64,000 bases of DNA. Origin: Mycobacterium sp. EPa45 (GTDB taxonomy: Bacteria > Actinomycetota > Actinomycetes > Mycobacteriales > Mycobacteriaceae). Made by a program: the position numbers and the translations under genes. Shown one piece after another: positions 38,750 to 47,310 of this stretch; within the stretch, counting starts at the first letter, position 1, and every line of letters begins with the position of its first letter. The notes under the pieces were generated by a model. It was not told where the DNA came from and did no database searches. It saw nothing but the letters and a program-made list of their open reading frames with translations. Location: positions 5,022,001-5,086,000 of the forward strand of contig NZ_CP011773.1 of assembly GCF_001021385.1 (NCBI RefSeq), in the 5' to 3' direction.

Positions 38750-39154
38750 CTAGTGTGCTTGCCGCGCGATCCGTTCGTCGTGGATCCGGACGAGTTCGCG
38801 GAATCCGATCCGGTGGTACTTGGGCGTCGGCTGAATACCCCACTGGTCCTGGGCGGTGTCTTTGCCCTCGGCACCTTCCGGCGGACCCAGCGGCGGGTAG
38901 GGGAACTTGCACTCCAGCGTGTCGTCGGAGTACCGGACCTTCATCAGCTCGCTGCAGATCTCGGTGAGGCTCAGCGTCGGGTAGCCGTAGTAGATCGCCA
39001 TGAACGGCAGAGTGAACGCTCCTTCGACGACCAGGGCGACCAGGCACACCAGTACCGCGCGCTTGATCCATTTGTGCATTCGCGCGTAGTACGGCGTGGT
39101 GCCCGGCGGTAGGTCGTCGACCTTGTCTTCCGCGGCCGGCGGGGATGTAGTCAT
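38750..39154 (-). CDS. 134-aa single-span membrane protein of the MoxR-VWA operon
   Basis: A 134-aa protein with one strong span (about residues 30-55: [20 protein letters not shown]), a cytoplasmic Pro-rich N-terminus and an outer domain of about 75 residues containing two Cys (TEICSELMK and DTLECKFPY) that could form a disulphide. AAGGAG with about 5 bases spacing precedes ATG 39154. It follows the paralogous membrane protein A by 19 bp. I do not recognise the family. Co-location suggests a subunit of the same complex. Confidence 0.7.
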   Translation of the reverse strand: MTTSPPAAEDKVDDLPPGTTPYYARMHKWIKRAVLVCLVALVVEGAFTLPFMAIYYGYPTLSLTEICSELMKVRYSDDTLECKFPYPPLGPPEGAEGKDTAQDQWGIQPTPKYHRIGFRELVRIHDERIARQAH

Positions 39155-39173
39155 GATGGCTCCTTGAACCTGT

Positions 39174-39417
39174 TCAGTCGGTGAAGATTTCGCGGTTGAC
39201 CGTGTGCAGATACGGAATCGCCAGGAACGGCGTGATGTAGAAGATGTCGTAGAGCCACCAGCCGATGACCGGCAACACCACACCGGCATAACGCACATCG
39301 GCGTACATCGTCATGTTGAACACATAGCCGCACCAGATCACCACACCCATCCAGCAGGTCACGATCATCCACTGCTGACCCCAGCGCTTCATCTGCAGAA
39401 ACCCGATCGCCGCGGCG
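39174..39417. repeat. gene-conversion tract, copy A
   Basis: By eye, 240 of 244 bases match 42451-42694 (four mismatches). Identity starts exactly at the stop codon and stops abruptly at 39417, beyond which the two genes differ at roughly one base in five. Confidence 0.85.
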
Positions 39418-39875
39418 CAGCGCATCGCGAACACGGTGAGGATCAGCCCTGCGACCCAGGCCTTTTCACCGGGCCCTGCCGCACCCCCGACCCACAGCTC
39501 GTTGTAATGCCAGAAGTAACCGGCGTCGAACATGGCGCCCCAGCCCACCATCAGTACTCGGTTGATCAGGGTGTGATTGGCAACCAGGTCCAGCGCCCAT
39601 CCCAAACTGTTGAGCGCACCGTCGATCAGTACGAGGTAGCCGATCAGCGTTACGATCATCGGTCGCACCGACAACCCCGCCCGTAACGCCTGGCGCTGCA
39701 GCCAGACTCCGCGCATGAAGATCGGAAAGCCGATGAGTCCGGGTGCCCACATGCCCATCAACGCGGCACCGACGATCATCCACTTGTCGGCGCGGCGTTG
39801 CGCGAGCCGCGACTGCTCGGCGTGATCCTCGAGGCCGACCGTCTCGCCGGCCTGACTGACCGAGGATGCGGTCAC
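39174..39875 (-). CDS. multipass membrane protein A of the MoxR-VWA operon
   Basis: A 233-aa protein with about six hydrophobic segments and conserved polar residues inside them: [35 protein letters not shown] (shown in part as [12 protein letters not shown]) and [17 protein letters not shown]. The Asp, His and Glu residues are shared with paralog B (42451-43146) and could bind a metal; this is inference. GTG 39875 overlaps the stop of the 42-aa gene (GTGA); GTG 39884 is an alternative. The last 244 bp are nearly identical to paralog B while the rest differs clearly. Family not recognised. Confidence 0.72.
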   Translation of the reverse strand: MTASSVSQAGETVGLEDHAEQSRLAQRRADKWMIVGAALMGMWAPGLIGFPIFMRGVWLQRQALRAGLSVRPMIVTLIGYLVLIDGALNSLGWALDLVANHTLINRVLMVGWGAMFDAGYFWHYNELWVGGAAGPGEKAWVAGLILTVFAMRCAAAIGFLQMKRWGQQWMIVTCWMGVVIWCGYVFNMTMYADVRYAGVVLPVIGWWLYDIFYITPFLAIPYLHTVNREIFTD

Positions 39876-40000
39876 AAGTCCCACCAGCCGCGGGCGAAGG
39901 ACATGTAGAGCTGGATTCCGAACATCACCAACAGGTAGCCGTAGATCACCACCTGCAGAATGATCAACGCCCTCTTACGCTTGCGCTCCTTCTGATCCAT
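39872..40000 (-). CDS. 42-aa single-span membrane peptide
   Basis: A 42-aa reading frame starting MDQKERKRKRALIILQVV: a strongly basic N-terminus, one hydrophobic helix (LIILQVVIYGYLLVMFGI) and a short outer tail ending in aromatic residues. It starts 2 bp after the MoxR stop and its stop overlaps the GTG of membrane protein A, so it fits tightly in the operon. Positive-inside charge and gene packing make a real small membrane subunit likely. It parallels the 37-aa peptide beside paralog B. Confidence 0.7.
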   Translation of the reverse strand: MDQKERKRKRALIILQVVIYGYLLVMFGIQLYMSFARGWWDL

Positions 40001-40002
40001 AT

Positions 40003-40800
40003 CTAGCCACCTCTCTCGACATCCGCATCGGCCAAGCAGGCCGCCGCAACTTCACGCAACCCGTCATTGATCGCACCGTCGGTGCTCAACGGCGCGAGGA
40101 TGCACGCGTCGGCAGCCTCCAATTCTGTTGCCCCGGCGACGATCAACTGTGCCGCCGTGACCAGCACCCTGGTCGATGGCGGTTCGAAGTGAAATGCCTC
40201 GTCCGCAGTGCGGATCGCGACCGCGCAGCGCACCAGCCGTCGTGCGACGGCCAGTTCGACTCCGGTCTCGGCGACCACCACGTCGGCCTCGCGTTCTGGC
40301 GGCAGGTAATTCATCGATAGCGTCGCGAACCGTTGCCGGAACGAGGGTTTGAGCTCCTTGAGGGAGCTGCGGTAGGCGGGGTTGTACGAGCACACCAGCA
40401 TGAAGCTCTCCGGCGCCGCCACCACCTCACCGGCGCGGTCCAGGTAGAGGGTGCGGCGATGGTCGGTCAGCGAGTGCAATACCGCCAGCGAGTCGTGGCG
40501 GGCTTCCACCACTTCGTCGAGATAGCAGATTGCTCCGGCCTTCACGGCCCGAGTGAGGGGACCGTCGGTCCACACGACGTCGCCTCCGGTCACCATGAAG
40601 CGTCCGACGAGGTCCGAGCTGGTGAGGTCGTCATGGCAGCTGATCGTGACGACGGGCCGGCCCAGTAACAGCCCCATGTGTTCGACGAGCCGTGTTTTGC
40701 CGCAGCCGGTCGGACCGGTCAGCATCACCGGGATGCGCTGGTGGAAAGCCTGCTCGAACAGCACGACTTCGTTGCGAAAAGCGAAGTAGGTCTCGGTCAT
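40003..40800 (-). CDS. MoxR-family AAA+ ATPase, NorQ/CbbQ-like
   Basis: A 265-aa AAA+ ATPase: Walker A GPTGCGKT (residues 29-36), Walker B ICYLDEVVEA (91-100), sensor region LVCSYNPAYRSSLKELKPSF (shown at its limit) and arginine-finger-like FRQRFATL. This is the NorQ/CbbQ/NirQ subgroup that works with a VWA protein to remodel or activate a metalloenzyme. ATG 40800 overlaps the VWA stop (ATGA). No norB, norC or Rubisco genes are in the window, so its client is probably encoded in this operon. Confidence 0.88.
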   Translation of the reverse strand: MTETYFAFRNEVVLFEQAFHQRIPVMLTGPTGCGKTRLVEHMGLLLGRPVVTISCHDDLTSSDLVGRFMVTGGDVVWTDGPLTRAVKAGAICYLDEVVEARHDSLAVLHSLTDHRRTLYLDRAGEVVAAPESFMLVCSYNPAYRSSLKELKPSFRQRFATLSMNYLPPEREADVVVAETGVELAVARRLVRCAVAIRTADEAFHFEPPSTRVLVTAAQLIVAGATELEAADACILAPLSTDGAINDGLREVAAACLADADVERGG

Positions 40801-42326
40801 ACGGTGACCAACTCCCGATGGACGTGGGCCAACACCCGTGGCAGATCGTCAACCCGGCGGATGCGCTGCGACCGGCGCGGGCCGAATACCTCGGGCAACG
40901 GGTCGACTCTCGTCGGTCCGACGCCGACGTAGTACACCGAGACGCCGGCGTCGTTCGCCTCCTCGACAGCATGTGCGGCGTCGGCCCATGCATAGCGGCC
41001 CTCGTAGCCTTCGTCGGAGATCAGGCCGTCTCCGATCACGATGAGCAGACGCCGTTCCGAAGGCTGCCCGAGGAGCCGACTTGTCAAGTGGCGCAGCGGT
41101 GCTCCGAGCCGCGTGTACCCGCCGGTCTCCAGACCGAGCTTGCTGGGTAGCGCGACCCGTGGGTCGTCGAAGTCCTTGAGGCAGCGCACTTCGACGCGGT
41201 GCCGAGTGTTACCGGTGAAGACGAACACGCCGTGGCGCTCCTTGGCGAGGTTCATCGCTCGTGACAGTGCGTCGGCGCACGCCAATTCGAGCCGGAAGAT
41301 CCGGCCGCCCTGGGCTCCCAGAGACGAGCTGCCGTCCAGCAGCAATGCGGTGGTGACATCGCGGCTGACCGGTGACAATTCCCGGAAGATTCGCGGCTCG
41401 CCGGCCGCCCCGGCAGCCAGGTCTATGTAGTGGCTGACGTACTGCTCGACGTCGACGTCCGAGCCGTCTTCGAGTCGGCTCTTCATGGCTCGATGGGTGT
41501 GCTCTTCGAACCACTTCCGCAGATCGATCGCATCGACAACCGGTCGCTGCACACGACTTCCGTGGGAGCGTTCCAGCACCGCAACATGATTGGGCATGAA
41601 GCGCTTGGTCCATGCGTTCCATTCCGGATAGGGAATTCCCAGGCGATGCTCGGGAGTGATGTCCATGTCGTTGTCCTGCGGACGACTCGGTGGCGGCAGG
41701 TTCGTGTTGCGGACACCACCGTCACCGCCGACCGGCACCGAGTACGGCCGGGGCATGCGCTTCTGGGTTGATGTCCACGGCATCCGCCCGAATGTACGGC
41801 GAAGGGTGTCGCTCCACCCGTTCGGCGCGGTGTGGGCCAGCGGCAGGCTGCCCAGCAGGGGATCGACCGGAGGTCGTTTGTCGCTGCGCGCGAAAGCTAT
41901 TGCACGATCGAGCATCTCGTCGGCGGCCAAGTCGGCGGGCAGCGTGTCGAGGTCGGGCAACGCGTGCCGTATCTCACGGATCAGGCCCGGCCAGCGAGAT
42001 GCGATCCACCCCAGCGCGACGCCCGCCTCGATGACGGTGAGTGCGCGCAACTCGGGAGCCGTCAGTTCACTCAACCGACGGCCGGTGATGCGTTCCTTCG
42101 ATGGTGAACATTGCAGCGCGACAGCGCATGTCACGGTTCGCCGGGTCCACTCCGGACGAATCGGGTAGGGAACGTGGACGTAGTCCAGTGTTGCATTCAG
42201 GCCGAAGCTGCGGTGTTGTCCGGTGACCAGACGGACTCCCTGGCGACGTCGTTCGCTCAGTGCGACCGCGGTGAGGGCGCAGCTACGCTCAAGCGCCATC
42301 GCGCCGGCATCGGACAACTCGGCCAC
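40797..42326 (-). CDS. VWA-domain protein, NorD/CbbO-like
   Basis: A 509-aa protein with a helical N-terminal half and a C-terminal von Willebrand A domain. The metal-ion-dependent adhesion site is intact: ALLLDGSSSLG with D331, S333 and S335, followed later by LIVIGDGLISDEG. NorD/CbbO proteins pair with NorQ/CbbQ ATPases as adaptor and activator. The GTG start at 42326 lies 6 bp after the 37-aa gene. The gene order VWA then MoxR with ATGA overlap supports a 1:1 complex. Confidence 0.85.
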   Translation of the reverse strand: MAELSDAGAMALERSCALTAVALSERRRQGVRLVTGQHRSFGLNATLDYVHVPYPIRPEWTRRTVTCAVALQCSPSKERITGRRLSELTAPELRALTVIEAGVALGWIASRWPGLIREIRHALPDLDTLPADLAADEMLDRAIAFARSDKRPPVDPLLGSLPLAHTAPNGWSDTLRRTFGRMPWTSTQKRMPRPYSVPVGGDGGVRNTNLPPPSRPQDNDMDITPEHRLGIPYPEWNAWTKRFMPNHVAVLERSHGSRVQRPVVDAIDLRKWFEEHTHRAMKSRLEDGSDVDVEQYVSHYIDLAAGAAGEPRIFRELSPVSRDVTTALLLDGSSSLGAQGGRIFRLELACADALSRAMNLAKERHGVFVFTGNTRHRVEVRCLKDFDDPRVALPSKLGLETGGYTRLGAPLRHLTSRLLGQPSERRLLIVIGDGLISDEGYEGRYAWADAAHAVEEANDAGVSVYYVGVGPTRVDPLPEVFGPRRSQRIRRVDDLPRVLAHVHRELVTV

Positions 42327-42332
42327 GACTGC

Positions 42333-42446
42333 TCAGAACGTACCGATGTTGGAGAACATCCAGTACCAGAACGCGATGATCGCGATCGTGCCGCCCCACG
42401 CGGCCACGTATCGCAGGATCTCCCAGAGGTACCCCATGAACTGCAT
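42333..42446 (-). CDS. 37-aa single-span membrane peptide
   Basis: A 37-aa reading frame MQFMGYLWEILRYVAAW followed by GGTIAIIAFWYWMFSNIG: almost entirely one hydrophobic, aromatic-rich helix. The ATG at 42446 lies 4 bp after the stop of membrane protein B; ATG 42437 has better spacing to GAAGGGA. Like the 42-aa peptide beside paralog A, it sits between a multipass gene and the ATPase/VWA genes, so each multipass protein has a small companion. Function unknown. Confidence 0.62.
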   Translation of the reverse strand: MQFMGYLWEILRYVAAWGGTIAIIAFWYWMFSNIGTF

Positions 42447-42450
42447 CCCT

Positions 42451-42694
42451 TCAGTCGGTGAAGATTTCGCGGTTGACCGTGTGCAGATACGGAATCGCCA
42501 GGAACGGCGTGATGTAGAAGATGTCGTAGAGCCACCAGCCGATGACCGGCAACACCACACCGGCATAACGCACGTCGGCATACATCGTCATGTTGAACAC
42601 ATAGCCGCACCAGATCACCACACCCATCCAGCAGGTCACGATCATCCACTGCTGACCCCAGCGCTTCATCTGCAAGAACCCGATCGCCGCGGCG
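42451..42694. repeat. gene-conversion tract, copy B
   Basis: Partner of 39174-39417, in direct orientation 3,277 bp away. The sharp boundary at the coding end and at 42694 is typical of conversion or recombination between duplicates. Confidence 0.85.
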
Positions 42695-43146
42695 ATGCGC
42701 ATGGTGAACACGGTGAAGATGAGGCCGATCTCCCAGCCCTTCTCACCCGGCCCGGCCGCACCCCCGACCCACAGCTCGTTGAAGTGCCAGAAGTATCCGG
42801 CGTCGAACATGTTGCCCCAGCCGGTCAGCAGCACCCGGGCGAGCAGCGTGTGGTTGCCGATCATGTCCAACGCCCACCCGACGGCATTGATGGCCGCGTC
42901 GATGATCACCAGGTAGCCGAGCAGGGTGACCAGCATCGGGCGTACCGCCAGCCCGCGGCGCTGCGCGCGCCGCAACAGCCAGACGCCGCGCAGGAACAGC
43001 GGCAGGCCGAATATGCCCAGCGCGGCCGACCCGATCAGGATGCCGCCGGAGATCAGCCACCTGTCCGCTTGACGCTGCGCCAGCCGCGATTCCTCCATGT
43101 GCTCATCGAGTCCGCTGCCAGCGGGTATGGACGAAGCCAGGCTCAC
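42451..43146 (-). CDS. multipass membrane protein B of the MoxR-VWA operon
   Basis: A 231-aa paralog of protein A with the same layout of about six spans and the same polar signature ([33 protein letters not shown]). It is the first gene after the TetR gene, whose stop lies 23 bp upstream; a perfect 16-bp palindrome fills that gap. The GTG start has no clear ribosome-binding site, perhaps because the operator occupies that place. The 3' 244 bp match paralog A at 98 percent. Family not recognised. Confidence 0.72.
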   Translation of the reverse strand: MSLASSIPAGSGLDEHMEESRLAQRQADRWLISGGILIGSAALGIFGLPLFLRGVWLLRRAQRRGLAVRPMLVTLLGYLVIIDAAINAVGWALDMIGNHTLLARVLLTGWGNMFDAGYFWHFNELWVGGAAGPGEKGWEIGLIFTVFTMRIAAAIGFLQMKRWGQQWMIVTCWMGVVIWCGYVFNMTMYADVRYAGVVLPVIGWWLYDIFYITPFLAIPYLHTVNREIFTD

Positions 43147-43149
43147 GAA

Positions 43150-43165
43150 ACTGACTATAGTCAGT
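43150..43165. promoter_or_regulatory. TetR operator, perfect palindrome, copy 1
   Basis: ACTGACTATAGTCAGT is a perfect 16-bp palindrome between the tetR stop and the first membrane gene. It shares the core TGACT-WW-AGTCA with the site at 43810-43821. Confidence 0.7.
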
Positions 43166-43169
43166 AAAA

Positions 43170-43772
43170 CTACGAAGACTCAATACTGCGCAGCGTTCTC
43201 ACCACATAGTCATCGATCATCGCGCGCTGAGCGGGCCAGTCGTGCGTGGTCGTCAACAGCGCATAGAGGCCGAGCAGGAAGAACACGGCGCTGTTGATCG
43301 GAATTACCGCTGGATCCACCTGGCCCCGCAGTTGAACACGCTCGATCTCGCGGGCAACCGCGACGACGACGGGGTGCTCCTTGCTTTCATCTGCCGGGCG
43401 CGTTTGCGAAAAATGCAGCGCCAGAAAGTCTTTGAACAACGCGGCGCCGAGCCTGCGTTCCAGACTCATCACCAGCCGGACCGCTTCGTTGAGCGTCGAT
43501 TCCAGATCGCGATCCGAATCTGCCAGGTACCGGTCGAGTTGCTTGGCGATCCGCTCTTCTTCCCGGCGCTCCAGCTCCAGTAGCACGTGTTCCTTTGTGG
43601 GGAAATGGAAGAAGAACGTACCGTGTGCGACTCCGGCGGCAGCGACAATGGCCCCGACGTCGGCTGCGGCGATGCCCGACCGCTTGAATTCGGCTATGGC
43701 CGCCCCCATGAGTCGCTCCCGGGTTTGAAGCCGCTTGGTCTCCCGCGCCGAGACCTTGTCTGCCACCGACAT
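43170..43772 (-). CDS. TetR-family regulator of the MoxR-VWA operon
   Basis: A 200-aa TetR protein. The HTH is clear: RERLMGAAIAEFKRSGIA then VGAIVAAAGVAHGTFFFHFP, with TKEHVLLELERREEERI continuing into the ligand domain. It is the first gene on the minus strand before the membrane/MoxR/VWA genes and lies between two palindromes with identical half-sites, one upstream of its own start and one before the next gene. That suggests it represses both itself and the operon. The inducer is unknown. Confidence 0.87.
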   Translation of the reverse strand: MSVADKVSARETKRLQTRERLMGAAIAEFKRSGIAAADVGAIVAAAGVAHGTFFFHFPTKEHVLLELERREEERIAKQLDRYLADSDRDLESTLNEAVRLVMSLERRLGAALFKDFLALHFSQTRPADESKEHPVVVAVAREIERVQLRGQVDPAVIPINSAVFFLLGLYALLTTTHDWPAQRAMIDDYVVRTLRSIESS

Positions 43773-43809
43773 GCACCAACGATATCGCGCCGAAAGCCCG
43801 CCGAACTGC

Positions 43810-43821
43810 TGACTTAAGTCA
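43810..43821. promoter_or_regulatory. TetR operator, perfect palindrome, copy 2
   Basis: TGACTTAAGTCA is a perfect 12-bp palindrome 37 bp upstream of the tetR start. It shares the half-site TGACT with 43150-43165. Confidence 0.62.
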
Positions 43822-44012
43822 TTTTCTAGATCATCGAACTATCCGCGTCACGTAACGCCCCGGACGACCGCGCCGATATACCCAGTGGGTTCGGATTGAG
43901 CGCTTGAATATTTGGCGCCTACGTGGCCCCAATCCCGCCCCCGATGTCTGCGAGATCGTGTCGCATGCGAACCGGCATACGGCGCAGACCCAATGACGAA
44001 GGAGTATCGAAG

Positions 44013-44375
44013 ATGAAACTGAAACGAATCGCCGCCAAGACTGCTCTTACGGCCGCACTCGGCGCCGGTGTCCTCGGCGCAGCCAGCGGCATTGCCCAGG
44101 CGGATCCGCACTGGCCGTGGCCGCAGCCCCCGGGCCCGGGCGTCAACGTCGGCGTCCCCGGCAACCCGCTGCCGCCCGGACACGGTGGCTTCCCGCCCCC
44201 CGGTCACCTGAAGTGGATCCCGCAGGATATCGACGACGTGATCGATGTGAATCCGCCTGCCTGGGCGCTGCCGGCTCCCCCGCCGCCGCTGTGGGCTCCG
44301 TTGGCACCCGTGGTGTGGAACGCCGACGCCCAGGTGTGGGGCGTGCAGCTGGGGACCTCGTTCGTGGCTCTCTGA
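44013..44375 (+). CDS. small secreted Pro-rich protein
   Basis: A 120-aa exported protein: signal peptide about residues 1-30 (KTALTAALGAGVLGAASG, cleavage AQA-DP) and a mature part rich in Pro, Gly and Trp (WPWPQPPGPGVNVGVPGNP). It ends with VWGVQLGTSFVAL. AAGGAG nine bases before ATG 44013 supports the start. Similar short exported Pro/Gly proteins are common in mycobacteria; no function is known to me. It stands alone, ending at a strong bidirectional hairpin. Confidence 0.7.
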   Translation: MKLKRIAAKTALTAALGAGVLGAASGIAQADPHWPWPQPPGPGVNVGVPGNPLPPGHGGFPPPGHLKWIPQDIDDVIDVNPPAWALPAPPPPLWAPLAPVVWNADAQVWGVQLGTSFVAL

Positions 44376-44385
44376 TCCCCTGACC

Positions 44386-44417
44386 GCGGCGGCCGTCTCT
44401 CCCGGGGCGGCCGCCGC
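44386..44417. terminator. hairpin between convergent genes
   Basis: A perfect 10-bp GC stem GCGGCGGCCG (44386-44395) / CGGCCGCCGC (44408-44417) with a 12-base loop, placed between two convergent stop codons. There is no T-run, as is usual in mycobacteria. Confidence 0.6.
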
Positions 44418-44435
44418 CTCATGCCCGAACGATGT

Positions 44436-46697
44436 TCAGTCCGAGGTTAATTCGTCGGTCGGCTGCAGCTCGACCAACAGCGACATGCCATGCAGCGGGA
44501 TCATCTCGACCGCGAAGCTGTGCAGGTCGTCGACGACCGCAATCTGCGCTCCGGTGAACATGTCCCGCACGGTCGAACCCGGCGGGAGGGTCTTGGAGCG
44601 GACGGTCCCGGCGATGTCTTCGTTGGCGAAGTTCAACACGGTCAGTTGATACTGCGCGGGGTCATCGAGTTGGTGCACCATGACCAGCATGCCGCGATGA
44701 GAGACCTCAGGGATGTCGATCTGCCGACTCGTGGCGATCCCGTAGTGCGCCCGAACCCGCAAGATCGCCTGCAACTGCCGCAGAAAGCTGGTGTCGTCAT
44801 CGAGCTGCTCCGGGATAGAGCCGTAAAGGCTTCTCCCACGCGGCATTCCAGCATTCGACTTCGTCGCGTGGGGGTTCACACCCATCAGGTCATGGGCGGC
44901 GCGGTGAATCCAGCGGGTGTCTCCGCCGTGCATCAGGTCGGCGACGTCGGCTGCCGGCAGGGTGAGCATCCCGCACAGGTCCCAGCCGGACAGCGCGAAC
45001 ACACCCGGCTGCAGGGCGTTGAACATCGCCAACAGCAGGTGCGCACGGCGGATGCGGTCGATGTCGTCGATATCGTCCAGATCGCGATACCCCAACGTCG
45101 CAGCGATCACTGTCGCTGTGGTGCAAGCGATTCCGTTCGTTGTGAAGACCCGGTTGTACGGCGCCGCCGGTCCCGTGAGTGCCTCGGTGAGGTCGCGGCG
45201 GACCCGTTCACCGAGGGCTTCGCCGGTGATCTCGTGCCCCTTGTAGGTGTAGATGTCGTCCTTGTGGCCGTTCGACCAGTGCACGAGTTCGTAGGTCAGC
45301 TCGTCGTGGTTCTGCAGCGCGTGCACCAGCGATGCCGGATCAACACCGAGTTCGATGGCCGTACGCAGCGTCAGCCGGAGGAACTCGGTGTCAGCGGTCG
45401 CCAGCGCGTGGTGGTAGGCGGGACGGTTGACGAAGTCGTAGGACAGATCGGCGCCGGTACCGCTGGTCTCCTTGATGTCGTCGATCGTCAAGTTGAGTTC
45501 CTGGAAGGTGAAACCACCCAGCTTGCGCACCATACTTCCGATGAACTGGTTGGCCGCCTGCGACAGCGGATGACCCTCCGACCAACCGACACCGTCGTCG
45601 CCGGAGGTCTTCTCCGCACCGAGAAATCCGTTGGCGTCCAAGCGCAACCCACCAGAACCGAGGTCGGTCAACGAATGCAGCGCGTCGCCGATCACCAGTC
45701 GCATGCCGGCGAATGACGGATCGAGCCAGTTGATCGAGGGTTGCCCTTCCTTGAAGTAGTGCAAGTACACCCACCGCCGCTCGACACCGTCGATGCCGAC
45801 GACAGGACGAGTCACGCTCCAGTTGGTTTCTTTGATGCCCTCGGCATAGAAGATCACCCGCTGCAGCCGTCCGATGATGTAGCCGGCCTTGTCGAGCCAC
45901 TCCTCCGTGGCGGCGTCGACGTTCACCGAGTCACGGCCGTGGGGCACGTCGGGCAGATGCTCCCAGTCGAGGGGATCGATGTCGATCATGTGGTAGATAC
46001 CGGGGTAGTCGGCGTACTTCATCTCCGCCAACCGGAAGTCGGCGCCCTTGCCGGTGTGGCCGGGCACGATGTCGTCGAGGATCGTGCCGCCGTACCAGTT
46101 CGCCGTGCCGCACATCTGACGGAATTCGTCCTCGGTGCCGAACGCCGGGTCGATCTGGGTGCTGATGCGGTCGAAGTGGCCGTCGACGCTGGGCGTGAGC
46201 TGCCAGCCCGCGATGCCGCCCGCGCGCTTGACAGGCCCGGTGTGAATGCCCTCGATGCCGATTTCGGCGAACGCTTTCCACATCGCCTCGTCGGCCATGG
46301 CCTTGAGAAACGACTCGTCGGGACGGGTGATGAGGGAAAGCGGATACGCGGTGAACCAAACCGATGCGGCGTCTACGGCACTGCGCGGACTGGGCGTGGC
46401 GTACGGGTTCTGCCACATCGAGCCCTGACCGGAGAACTGCTGGCTGATCTCGTTGGCATCGGCCAGCATGGATTGTGACAGAAGCCACGATACGTAAGCC
46501 TGGTTGTCCGCTGTCGGCGATCCGTCCTGGGCAATCGACCTGCGCACAAACGGATTTCGCACCCGCGGACGGAACCGCAGCGTCCGGGGTCGGGCGGGGT
46601 GCAGGTGCTCGTCGTATGTGATCTCGGCGGGCGTGTTGCCGAGTTCACCCTCGTCGGGCGGTCCATCGTCGGGTGTGGACTCCACCGTCTGCGACAT
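44436..46697 (-). CDS. GH13 alpha-amylase-superfamily enzyme, trehalose synthase-like
   Basis: A 753-aa GH13 enzyme. The catalytic nucleophile region is [12 protein letters not shown], the acid/base is [13 protein letters not shown], and the transition-state Asp is in [18 protein letters not shown]. The N-terminal segment ([20 protein letters not shown]) and length resemble trehalose synthase (maltose glucosyltransferase) and related actinobacterial enzymes. The motifs are shifted from canonical TreS, so isomerisation of maltose is only one option; a glucosyl transferase on another acceptor is possible. No signal peptide: cytoplasmic. It is separate from other trehalose genes. Confidence 0.8.
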   Translation of the reverse strand: MSQTVESTPDDGPPDEGELGNTPAEITYDEHLHPARPRTLRFRPRVRNPFVRRSIAQDGSPTADNQAYVSWLLSQSMLADANEISQQFSGQGSMWQNPYATPSPRSAVDAASVWFTAYPLSLITRPDESFLKAMADEAMWKAFAEIGIEGIHTGPVKRAGGIAGWQLTPSVDGHFDRISTQIDPAFGTEDEFRQMCGTANWYGGTILDDIVPGHTGKGADFRLAEMKYADYPGIYHMIDIDPLDWEHLPDVPHGRDSVNVDAATEEWLDKAGYIIGRLQRVIFYAEGIKETNWSVTRPVVGIDGVERRWVYLHYFKEGQPSINWLDPSFAGMRLVIGDALHSLTDLGSGGLRLDANGFLGAEKTSGDDGVGWSEGHPLSQAANQFIGSMVRKLGGFTFQELNLTIDDIKETSGTGADLSYDFVNRPAYHHALATADTEFLRLTLRTAIELGVDPASLVHALQNHDELTYELVHWSNGHKDDIYTYKGHEITGEALGERVRRDLTEALTGPAAPYNRVFTTNGIACTTATVIAATLGYRDLDDIDDIDRIRRAHLLLAMFNALQPGVFALSGWDLCGMLTLPAADVADLMHGGDTRWIHRAAHDLMGVNPHATKSNAGMPRGRSLYGSIPEQLDDDTSFLRQLQAILRVRAHYGIATSRQIDIPEVSHRGMLVMVHQLDDPAQYQLTVLNFANEDIAGTVRSKTLPPGSTVRDMFTGAQIAVVDDLHSFAVEMIPLHGMSLLVELQPTDELTSD

Positions 46698-46798
46698 GAG
46701 ACTCCTGACCTTGTCTTGCCTTCACCTTGCCTGCCAAACCCGACGACGCGCCACTCGAGTATTGCCACTGGCGGTGCGGGTCGAAACGCTGCGTCAGT

Positions 46799-47310
46799 TC
46801 ACGCGTCGCGCTTCGGGGAAGCCCACTGGCCACGCAGGATCACCTCGCGCGGCCGAGAAAGCCTGACCAGGTAGTTCCATCCGGGCGTTATCGGCAGGTG
46901 GTTGGGGGCGCTCGCATCACCACCGAAATCGATGCTGACCTTGTCGTCGGCAGATTGAGTGGCGGTGATGTTGTTGACCGAATACGCATTCTGCGGATTC
47001 GGTGTGAAATATCCGTCACTGTCATAAACCGTGACCGACCAGAACCCGTCGACGGGAACGTCAGCGAGGGTGAGCCGATAGTGGACACGGCCGTCGTTGT
47101 CCGGTGGGACGACATTGAGGTAAAGGGCGTCCCGTTCCGGGAGTAGAGCGTGTCCCGGTTCTGCCGGATGACCCGGCGCGTTTCGGGCGGTGTCAACGCG
47201 CGGTCGTGGTGGAAGGTGCCGAATCCGCCCTCGGCCACCGCGTGTCCGAAATACCGATCGGGCTCGGCACGGATGAAGTTGTCCGGGTTGACCAGCCTCG
47301 GGCTCATCAC
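46799..47310 (-). pseudogene. DUF1254/DUF1214 gene with internal deletion and frameshift
   Basis: Starting at 47310 (GTG overlapping the upstream stop), one frame reads VNPDNFIRAEPDRYFGHAV up to RQNRDTLYS, the N-terminal part of DUF1254 proteins. Near 47135-47147 the match moves to another frame, PERDALYLNVVPPDNDGRV to VDGFWSVTVYDSDGYF and GWNYLVRLSRPREVI, the DUF1214 C-terminus. Full-length relatives have roughly 100 residues between these blocks (AVFDLDAGP... onward), absent here. A deletion that also shifted the frame explains both. A short truncated product could still be made. Confidence 0.78.

Noticed and set aside
38750..43146. Copper membrane monooxygenase (PmoC/AmoC-like) identity for the duplicated membrane proteins
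   Set aside because: The D-x3-H-x12-H copper motif of PmoC is not present; the conserved pattern here is D-x5-H with a nearby Glu. No PmoA or PmoB-like gene is in the window.
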